A DNA stretch of 5,334 nucleotides from the NCBI GenBank assembly GCA_016930735.1, contig JAFGGF010000377.1:1-5334 (forward strand). Reading direction: 5' to 3'. The translations under genes were made by a program, and so were the position numbers. Position 1 is the stretch's first letter. Each line of letters starts with the position of its first letter. Source of the DNA: Prolixibacteraceae bacterium (lineage in GTDB: Bacteria; Bacteroidota; Bacteroidia; Bacteroidales; Prolixibacteraceae). Shown here piece by piece: positions 1 through 5,334 of the stretch. The notes under the pieces were generated by a model. It had not been told where the DNA came from. It worked only from the letters and a program-made list of their open reading frames with translations, and did no database searches.

Positions 1-265
1 ACCGAGGATAATTTTGGCTCTTATTTACTGGTTAAAAAATAACCATTCCGATTTTACAATGAAAACCTGACTAATGCTATTAATCACGACAAAACAAACT
101 AAATACGAGTATCCATCACTTACAGGTTGGAAAAATCAAGCACAAGATATATACGGGATTCAGTTTTTACCTCAAAATGTTTTGGTTGTAAACGGAATTA
201 TCACTGCCAAAGATTTAAACAAAGAACAACTTGAAAAAAAGCTAGCTGAAATATTCAGGAAATAA
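1..265 (+). pseudogene. Decayed 3' remnant of a TlpA/thioredoxin-family gene (5' end outside window)
   Basis: The part from 74 to 265 translates as 63 residues that match the last third of a TlpA-type thioredoxin domain: a SLTGW segment, then DIYGIQFLPQNVLV with the expected cis-proline (residue 33), then GIITAKDLNKEQLEKKLAEI, the usual closing strand and helix. The CxxC and the first half of the fold are absent, so this cannot be a working thioredoxin. Upstream, frame 1 reads TEDNFGSYLLVKK and stops at 40-42. Dropping one A from the A-run at 35-40 would continue it as KNNHSDFTMKT to a TGA at 68-70, in the same frame as the 74-265 piece. NFGSYLLVK resembles the DUF4369-like N-terminal region of Bacteroidota TlpA proteins, and SDFTMKT resembles the start of a thioredoxin domain (PDFTLKT). 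I infer one old gene with a frameshift, a stop and an internal deletion of the catalytic core. Alternatives are that 1-42 is the true end of another upstream gene, or that 74-265 is expressed as a short protein. Confidence 0.6.
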
Positions 266-287
266 ATAAAAATAAAATCCGAAATAA

Positions 288-1646
288 ATGAAACGTATTA
301 TCCTGATTGCCGGAGCTGTTATAATGCTTTTTTCATGCGGAAAAACTGAGCGCAAAGAAAGTGTGATAACCGGAACTTTGAGCAATGAACTCTTAAAAGA
401 TGATATCAGGGAAAAGTTTGGAGAGAAGTATCAGATAACCTTTGAGGGAAATCGGTTTTTAATCCGAATTCCGGTCGAATACTCACAGGAATATTTTTAT
501 CTGACAGATCAGATTGAGGTTTTTTTGTTGCCGGGCGATAGCGTTTTTATTGAGTCTGCCGATGGAGGTTTTCAATTCTTAGGAGGAAGAAGCGCTGTTA
601 TCTCAAATATACTAAAAGAAATAAATCAGAAGAAACAAAAAGTAATGTGGGATTTGAACGCGCAGGAATTGTATTCATTGGCTCCCGATTCTTTCAAAAC
701 AGTTATAATTGCTTTGCAAAATGATTTGATAAAACTGGTTGATGATACTGATGCAGCTGAATTAAACTACAATTTTACCCGGCTGGAAAAAGAAAAAATT
801 AATTATAGAATTTACCGGATTTTAAATACCTACGAGATAAATTTTAATGGTAAAAACGAGCTCGTAAAAAAACCTGACAGCACATTTTACACCTACCTGG
901 CACATGCCGATTTCAGAGACACAACATTATTGCAATTAAACGATTTTCAGAAATTTATTAAATCAACCATCGATTTGAAATTAAGGCAGGTCAATATTGG
1001 GGAAAAGGCTCAAAAACATAAGTTTGTAAGGCTGATGTTTTCAGAAATCGACAAATTAAATCCTTCCGTAAAAATCAGGGATGAGATGATATACTATTTG
1101 ATGCAAGGGAAAATCTACAACCTTAACGTCAACGATGCAATAATGGACACACTTCAGAATCTTTGTAAAAACGGTATTTATCTATCGGAGCTTCAGGAAA
1201 TGTATTTAAAATATCAAAAAGTTTTGCCTGGTAAACCGGCTCCCGATTTCAGATTTATAGACTCAATCGGGAAAGTTTACACACTTGTCGATTTTGAAGG
1301 CAGCTATTTATACATGGACGTATGGGGATTATTTTGTGCCCCTTGTTTAAAAGCGGTGCCTGCTTTCAACAAAATTAAGTATGAGTTTAAGGATAAAAAT
1401 ATTGCATTTATAGGTGTTTGCAGGGAATTACCTGAAAATAGGGAAAGATGGATTGACCGGATGGGAAAATTCAATGTTACAGGGCTTCAGTTCCTACCCG
1501 AAGATGAAAGTAAATTTATAAACGATTACCTGATTGGCGAAATTCCCCGGTATATCTTGATTGACAAAGAAGGAAGGTTTCTAAATGCCAATGCTCCTGA
1601 TCCATCAGAAGAGCTAAAAACAGAACTGTATAAATACTTGAACTGA
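288..1646 (+). CDS. TlpA-like thioredoxin-fold lipoprotein, 452 aa
   Basis: A probable envelope lipoprotein with a C-terminal thioredoxin domain, expected to reduce or exchange disulfides outside the cytoplasm. Residues 1-17 form a lipoprotein signal: a KR start, a hydrophobic stretch and the lipobox LFSC with Cys17 as the lipid-modified residue. Residues 25-105 look beta-rich, with an LLPGDSVFI segment as in DUF4369-type N-terminal domains. Residues 105-310 are mostly helical, charged and without a family I recognise. The thioredoxin domain starts at PGKPAPDF (about 314) and has the active site CAPC (Cys350, Cys353), then KAVPAFNKI, and a cis-proline in GEIPRYILID (Pro420). The residues before the first cysteine are WGLF rather than the common WASW, which may tune redox potential. 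Length is normal for Bacteroidota members with this extension. The start at 288 is chosen because it gives the complete lipoprotein signal; no Shine-Dalgarno is seen. It follows the gene remnant by 22 bases and is only distantly similar to it, so the two are not a recent duplication. The specific partner is unknown. Confidence 0.9.
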   Translation: MKRIILIAGAVIMLFSCGKTERKESVITGTLSNELLKDDIREKFGEKYQITFEGNRFLIRIPVEYSQEYFYLTDQIEVFLLPGDSVFIESADGGFQFLGGRSAVISNILKEINQKKQKVMWDLNAQELYSLAPDSFKTVIIALQNDLIKLVDDTDAAELNYNFTRLEKEKINYRIYRILNTYEINFNGKNELVKKPDSTFYTYLAHADFRDTTLLQLNDFQKFIKSTIDLKLRQVNIGEKAQKHKFVRLMFSEIDKLNPSVKIRDEMIYYLMQGKIYNLNVNDAIMDTLQNLCKNGIYLSELQEMYLKYQKVLPGKPAPDFRFIDSIGKVYTLVDFEGSYLYMDVWGLFCAPCLKAVPAFNKIKYEFKDKNIAFIGVCRELPENRERWIDRMGKFNVTGLQFLPEDESKFINDYLIGEIPRYILIDKEGRFLNANAPDPSEELKTELYKYLN

Positions 1647-1678
1647 ATTAAACCAGATTACTTAACAGGATGAAAACC

Positions 1679-1682
1679 AGGA
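1679..1682 (+). promoter_or_regulatory. Possible Shine-Dalgarno (AGGA) for the CPBP protease gene
   Basis: AGGA lies six bases before the ATG at 1689 and is the only SD-like site at a suitable distance before any start in the window. The other three intact genes have AT-rich leaders, as is usual in Bacteroidota. It supports the start at 1689 over the in-frame ATG at codon 9. The match is four bases, so it could be chance. Confidence 0.35.
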
Positions 1683-1688
1683 AAATTT

Positions 1689-2546
1689 ATGGAACAGAAC
1701 AATAATACGTACATGATAAAGCTGTTTTTTGTAATACTTACCATACTTACAACTGTTGTTTTTGTATGGATGTTTAACAACCTTCAAAACAAACGGAGTA
1801 TCGCTATGCTGATGATGTGGATTCCTGGCATTTCGGCATTTATTACTTCGGCTGTAACCGGCGAAAATATCAGAAGCTACGGATGGCGTCCCGGAAAACT
1901 GAAATACCTTGGGTGGGCATATATTTTACCTTTTGCAATTGCAATTGTTGTTTATGGAATTGTCTGGTTGTCCGGTATTGCAGAATTTACACCCGACGAA
2001 GTCAGAAACTACCGGTGGGCGCGTTACCTTGGATTTGAAACTCCGGCCCCGTTTTGGATTGGCTTTGTCTCAAAAGCTGTTATTTATACCATTACGGTAA
2101 GTGTGCTGACACTAGGCGAAGAAATTGGCTGGTCAGGATTCCTTACTCCCAGGTTACTGAAACTTCATTCAGTCCCTGTAACAGGAATTTTCGTCGGACT
2201 TATATGGTCGGTGTGGCATTATCCGGCAATCATCGGTGGAGTGTATGGATACAATGCCCCTTTATGGATTGCCCTGCCGGGATTTTCTTTAGTCCTGATC
2301 GGGAACTCCATTATTAAGACTGCGCTGATAGCCAGGTCGAAGAGCCTGTGGGTCGGTGTTCTTCTGCATAGTAGCCACAACATCATCCTCATGTCTATGT
2401 TTTGGGAAATGACCGTAAAAACAAAATACACCAGTTACTGGGTTTCCGAAACCGGTATATTAACCGCCGTGATTTATCTTATTGCAGGCTATCTGTTTTG
2501 GAAGCAGATGAAGCATCAGGAAACTGATTTATTTAATATAAACTGA
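1689..2546 (+). CDS. CPBP (type II CAAX protease / Abi) family intramembrane metalloprotease, 285 aa
   Basis: A polytopic inner-membrane protein with about eight hydrophobic segments (roughly residues 10-29, 37-56, 74-95, 122-141, 163-182, 191-208, 220-239, 255-272). The three family motifs appear in order. Motif 1 is EEIGWSGFLTPRL, with Glu144 and Glu145. Motif 2 is WSVWH, ending in His177. Motif 3 is HSSHN, with His227 and Asn231. In Rce1, the structurally known relative, the equivalent glutamate, two histidines and asparagine form the catalytic site, so this protein keeps the expected catalytic set. The usual arginine of EExxxR is Ser149 (codon TCA at 2133-2135). Bacterial CPBP members have been linked to prenyl-protein-like processing, peptide or bacteriocin maturation and self-immunity; nothing here decides which. 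It begins 42 bases after the lipoprotein gene and ends 2 bases before the S41 peptidase gene, suggesting co-expression. Family assignment is firm; substrate is unknown. Confidence 0.92.
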   Translation: MEQNNNTYMIKLFFVILTILTTVVFVWMFNNLQNKRSIAMLMMWIPGISAFITSAVTGENIRSYGWRPGKLKYLGWAYILPFAIAIVVYGIVWLSGIAEFTPDEVRNYRWARYLGFETPAPFWIGFVSKAVIYTITVSVLTLGEEIGWSGFLTPRLLKLHSVPVTGIFVGLIWSVWHYPAIIGGVYGYNAPLWIALPGFSLVLIGNSIIKTALIARSKSLWVGVLLHSSHNIILMSMFWEMTVKTKYTSYWVSETGILTAVIYLIAGYLFWKQMKHQETDLFNIN

Positions 2547-2548
2547 AA

Positions 2549-4327
2549 ATGAAATGGATTAATTACACTTGTAAAGGTGTTCTTACATTTTTGGGTTTTA
2601 TGGTTGTTATAACTTCCGTTCATGCGCAAATTATAATGGTCGATAACACGGGATGGATCACTGATTTTGATTTTGTAGTTAACAGCATCAAAACCAACCA
2701 CCCCAATCCCTATTTCAGAATAAGCAGGGAAGAATTTGAGGCGTTTGCCGAAAAACAAAAAAAAGTTGTTGAGAATTCACATTCGCACGAAGAATCCCTG
2801 ATTGCCGTAATGAAAGTCGTAGCAAAACTGCGTGACGGGCATACTCAAATTTACCCCGAAAATAATTTTGGAACCGATATTCTGCTGCCTTTGCGGACTT
2901 ATGTTTTCGAAGACGGAGTATTTATTATTTCAACGATTGAAGAATATAAAACACTAATGGGCGCCAGGCTTTTAGCAGTTAACGGAATTGAAATTGAAGA
3001 AGTCGAAGAGCGTCTGAATTCAATAATCCCTTCCGACAATGATTTCGGAAGAAAAAATTACCTTCCGATGTATCTTTCAAACACAGCATTCCTTAAGGGA
3101 TTAGGAATAATTGAAACAAAAGATACTGTCTGGTTAAAGTATATTACAAAAGATGGTATTATCAGTAATGCCGGAATAGAACCTGTAAAAGCCACAAGTA
3201 GTAATGAATGGATTAAACGGTCGTTAAACGGTTCCGGCGGTTTTCAGTATTTGAATCCGTTTAGCAAGCGGATTCCAGAATATTTGAAAACATTTTACGA
3301 AGATTACGTTAATTTTAAATACCTGTTCTTTAATAACGAAAAAGCACTGTATGTGCAAATAAATCAGTTGGCCGATTCGCCGCAACAAAGTTTTTCAGAT
3401 TTCCAAAGCAGGTTATGGGATTATTTCGACGCAAACGCTGATCATATCAATTCGCTTATCCTCGACCTGCGGTTTAATACCGGCGGAAATGGTTCTTTGA
3501 TTCCCGGGTTTGTAAAAGAATTGATAAAACGAGAGGAAATCCTTCAGCATAGAAATTTTTCAGTACTGATTGGACGGCAAACTTTTAGTGCCGCTATAAT
3601 GCTGGTTTCACAATTGAAAACATACACTGAAGCAACATTTTTCGGCGAGCCAATGGGTGGACCCCTGCATCTTTGGTCAACCGCCTTGCAACTGGGCACT
3701 GTACCAAGCGGAAACTTTGAATTTCATGTTTCATCATCCGAATTTTTTATGGATTTACCCGCAGGTAAAGAATTTATATTTCCTCCCCAGGTTCCGTTTC
3801 CTGTAATTTCTTCCGATTTCTTTTCAGGCGAAGATAAATTGTTGAATTTTATTTTGAATAATGATCCCAAACAATTAAGGTTTAATTTAAAAGAAGAATT
3901 GCTCATCGCCGGATCAGACAATGAAATGCCCCTTCAGCAAGCTTACTCAAAAGGAGTGATCAACGAGGAAAACCTTCAGGCTGTAATAACAAAAGCACGC
4001 CGGTTAAACCATAACTGGAGGCTGCATACCAACGAATGTGGCTTTCATCCTTATGGAAGCCAGATAAAAGAATCGTATTTAAAATATGAACTTCTACTTG
4101 TTGCACGGGCTTATGCCGATGCAAATAAAAATGAATATGCAGGAATATTTTATAAGCTGGAAACCATTTTACTGCCTGATTATCCTTCCGGGTGGTTATA
4201 TTATGCCGAATTTCTCAACACCACAGGAGAAACCGAAAAAGCTATAAAATGCTACAAAAAAACGCTCGAATTGAATCCTCAGAGTAAAACAGCAGCTGAG
4301 CAATTGAAAAAGTTGATACAAGAATAA
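2549..4327 (+). CDS. Exported S41-family serine peptidase with PDZ-like segment and C-terminal TPR, 592 aa
   Basis: A secreted or periplasmic peptidase of the S41 (C-terminal processing/tricorn-core) family. Residues 1-26 form a signal peptide with probable cleavage after VHA, leaving Gln27. A helical N-terminal part carries the family signature LRDGHT (His98). Residues about 108-205 include a PDZ-like run, GARLLAVNGIEIEEV. The catalytic core has LILDLRFNTGGNG (303-315), then GRQTFSAAIMLVSQL, where Ser347 sits at the expected nucleophile position, then FFGEPMGGP with Glu367. The core closes near 437 with FSGEDKLLNFIL, as in other members. Residues 440-545 are helical, and 548-580 form a clear TPR unit (GWLYYAEFLNTTGETEKAI, then ELNPQS). 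The TPR tail suggests a partner protein or oligomer. The start at 2549 is favoured because it gives a whole signal peptide and sits 2 bases after the stop of the CPBP gene (TGAAAATG), which allows translational coupling. Another enzyme class is unlikely; the substrate is not known. Confidence 0.88.
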   Translation: MKWINYTCKGVLTFLGFMVVITSVHAQIIMVDNTGWITDFDFVVNSIKTNHPNPYFRISREEFEAFAEKQKKVVENSHSHEESLIAVMKVVAKLRDGHTQIYPENNFGTDILLPLRTYVFEDGVFIISTIEEYKTLMGARLLAVNGIEIEEVEERLNSIIPSDNDFGRKNYLPMYLSNTAFLKGLGIIETKDTVWLKYITKDGIISNAGIEPVKATSSNEWIKRSLNGSGGFQYLNPFSKRIPEYLKTFYEDYVNFKYLFFNNEKALYVQINQLADSPQQSFSDFQSRLWDYFDANADHINSLILDLRFNTGGNGSLIPGFVKELIKREEILQHRNFSVLIGRQTFSAAIMLVSQLKTYTEATFFGEPMGGPLHLWSTALQLGTVPSGNFEFHVSSSEFFMDLPAGKEFIFPPQVPFPVISSDFFSGEDKLLNFILNNDPKQLRFNLKEELLIAGSDNEMPLQQAYSKGVINEENLQAVITKARRLNHNWRLHTNECGFHPYGSQIKESYLKYELLLVARAYADANKNEYAGIFYKLETILLPDYPSGWLYYAEFLNTTGETEKAIKCYKKTLELNPQSKTAAEQLKKLIQE

Positions 4328-4339
4328 AAATTTATATCC

Positions 4340-5334
4340 ATGTTCCGAAAAAACGACATATTGTATTATGTAATATTGGTTAATCTACTAATTCCTCAAT
4401 CCTTGTTCTCACAGGAATATTTTCAGCAGGAGGTAAACTATAAAATAAACGTAACCTTACACGACAGCATTCACGAGTTAAGCGGATTCGAAGAAATCGA
4501 ATATATTAATAATTCACCCGACGATCTTGAGTTTATTTATTTCCATTTATGGGCCAATGGATTTAAAAACAATAACACGGCTTTAACAAAGCAAAAACTG
4601 GAATTTAACGGGAAACGGGAATTATTTAAAATCGAATCGCAACGTGGTTATATCGATTCTCTTGATTTTAAAGTGAATGGAAGGAAGGTAGTGTGGAGCC
4701 TCGATTCAGAACATATTGATGTTTGTAAGATTAGCTTGAATGAACCCTTAAAAAGTGGAGAAAGTATTAAAATCACAACACCATTCCATGTCAAAATTCC
4801 ACGGGGAAGCAGCTCAAAATTCGGGTACGTAGCTCAATCCTACAGAATATCGCAGTGGTACCCAAAGCCGGCAGTTTACGACAGGTTCAGTTGGCACCCA
4901 ATGCCAAACCTCGATATCGGTGAGTTTTATTCCGAATTCGGATCTTTTGATGTTTCCATTACTTTACCCGAAAATTATATTGTTGCCGCCTCTGGCAACC
5001 TTGTTACCGATACCGAAGTTGAATGGCTCAATAAGTTAGCCGAAGAAACAAAAGTAAAGACTGATTTTAGCCGTACGGCAAATTTTCAGACACCATCATC
5101 GCAAAATCCGAAAACAATTCGGTTTACCGAAAAAAACATTCATGATTTCGCCTGGTTCGCCGACAAAAACTACAATGTTCTAAAGAGTAGCGTCAAACTC
5201 CCGCATTCAGGACGGACAGTGACTACCTGGGCTTTTTTCCCCGACTTCAATTATGATTACTGGAAAAATGCCACACAATATCTGGATAGTACATTGTATT
5301 ATTATTCGCTGTGGTATGGCGATTATCCATACAG
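4340..5334 (+). CDS. M1-family metallopeptidase (aminopeptidase N-like), N-terminal 331 residues, cut by window end
   Basis: The reading frame is open from the ATG at 4340 to the last base, so the gene continues past the window. Residues 1-24 look like a signal peptide (hydrophobic ILYYVILVNLLIP, cleavage near LFS before Gln25), placing the enzyme outside the cytoplasm. The rest is the beta-rich N-terminal domain of M1 peptidases: FIYFHLWANGFKNNNTAL (65-82), RGYIDSLDF (102-110), ISQWYPKPAVYD (170-181), GEFYSEFGSFDVSITLP (194-210), an AASGN strand at 216-220, and IHDFAWFADKNY (267-278), which leads into the catalytic domain. The zinc motif HExxH and its distant glutamate should lie beyond the window, so catalytic competence cannot be judged. 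It starts 12 bases after the S41 peptidase gene with no terminator between them. There is no Shine-Dalgarno; the leader is AT-rich. Family membership is well supported by several conserved blocks; aminopeptidase activity itself is inferred. Confidence 0.9.
   Translation, partial: MFRKNDILYYVILVNLLIPQSLFSQEYFQQEVNYKINVTLHDSIHELSGFEEIEYINNSPDDLEFIYFHLWANGFKNNNTALTKQKLEFNGKRELFKIESQRGYIDSLDFKVNGRKVVWSLDSEHIDVCKISLNEPLKSGESIKITTPFHVKIPRGSSSKFGYVAQSYRISQWYPKPAVYDRFSWHPMPNLDIGEFYSEFGSFDVSITLPENYIVAASGNLVTDTEVEWLNKLAEETKVKTDFSRTANFQTPSSQNPKTIRFTEKNIHDFAWFADKNYNVLKSSVKLPHSGRTVTTWAFFPDFNYDYWKNATQYLDSTLYYYSLWYGDYPY

Larger units (their letters stand above)
288..5334 (+). other. Probable operon: TlpA-like lipoprotein, CPBP protease, S41 peptidase, M1 peptidase
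   Basis: Four intact genes run in the same direction with gaps of 42, 2 and 12 bases. I see no hairpin followed by a T-run in any gap, and no divergent gene. All four products are predicted to sit in or outside the inner membrane. I could not find a convincing Bacteroidota promoter (TTTG near -33, TAnnTTTG near -7) upstream of 288, so transcription may begin within or before the gene remnant or outside the window. Confidence 0.6.

Noticed and set aside
1..287. A Bacteroidota-type promoter upstream of the lipoprotein gene
   Set aside because: TTTG is found at 181-184 and a weak TATCACTG at 199-206, but the 14-base spacer is too short and the second box matches poorly.
1647..1688. A terminator or hairpin between the lipoprotein and CPBP genes
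   Set aside because: The 42 bases contain only a short direct AAACCAG-like repeat and no inverted repeat followed by a T-run.
1670..1705. A possible 11-residue leader ORF (MKTRKIYGTEQ) overlapping the CPBP start
   Set aside because: It overlaps the CPBP start in another frame, has no run of regulatory codons and no alternative hairpins nearby, so chance is the simplest explanation.
1817..2317. Three plus-strand ORFs in other frames within the CPBP gene (1817-2038, 1909-2100, 2054-2317)
   Set aside because: They are out-of-frame readings of a gene with clear family motifs; none has a plausible domain or start signal.
2219..2431. Minus-strand ORF of 70 codons inside the CPBP gene
   Set aside because: It lies wholly inside a well-supported gene, opposite the conserved H and N motifs, and its translation has no recognisable domain.
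2516..2758. Minus-strand ORF of 80 codons across the CPBP/S41 junction
   Set aside because: It is antisense to the S41 signal peptide and N-terminal domain and shows no protein features of its own.
3724..3921. Minus-strand ORF of 65 codons inside the S41 gene
   Set aside because: It is antisense to the end of the conserved S41 core and has low-complexity composition with no recognisable domain.

Overview
The window reads as Bacteroidota chromosome, most likely class Bacteroidia. The evidence is moderate-to-low GC, almost no Shine-Dalgarno sequences, AT-rich leaders before start codons, and gene types typical of the phylum: a long TlpA-like lipoprotein with a large N-terminal extension, an S41 peptidase with a TPR tail, and an M1 peptidase with the QWYPKPAVYD signature. 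This placement is inferred from style and was not tested by a search. All genes lie on the plus strand.

Layout: (1) Positions 1-265 hold what looks like the decayed 3' part of a TlpA/thioredoxin-family gene. It appears broken by a frameshift and a stop, and the segment that should carry the CxxC is missing. (2) 288-1646 encodes an intact 452-residue thioredoxin-like lipoprotein with a CAPC active site. (3) 1689-2546 encodes a CPBP (CAAX protease/Abi) family polytopic membrane protease. Its glutamates and histidines are present, but the usual arginine of motif 1 is serine. (4) 2549-4327 encodes an exported S41-family serine peptidase with a PDZ-like segment and a C-terminal TPR. (5) 4340 to the window end is the N-terminal 331 residues of an exported M1-family metallopeptidase, cut off before its zinc site.

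The four intact genes are separated by 42, 2 and 12 bases with no visible terminator, so they are probably co-transcribed. Together they put one redox or thioredoxin-fold lipoprotein and three unrelated peptidases (intramembrane metalloprotease, serine peptidase, zinc aminopeptidase-like) in the cell envelope. Envelope protein or peptide turnover is a reasonable shared theme, but no substrate, transporter or precursor peptide is visible here. There are no RNA genes, CRISPR arrays, mobile elements or notable repeats, and no gene-free stretch longer than 300 bases. I did not find a clearly new system. The most unusual points are the protease-rich operon, the CPBP motif change and the gene remnant at the left edge.
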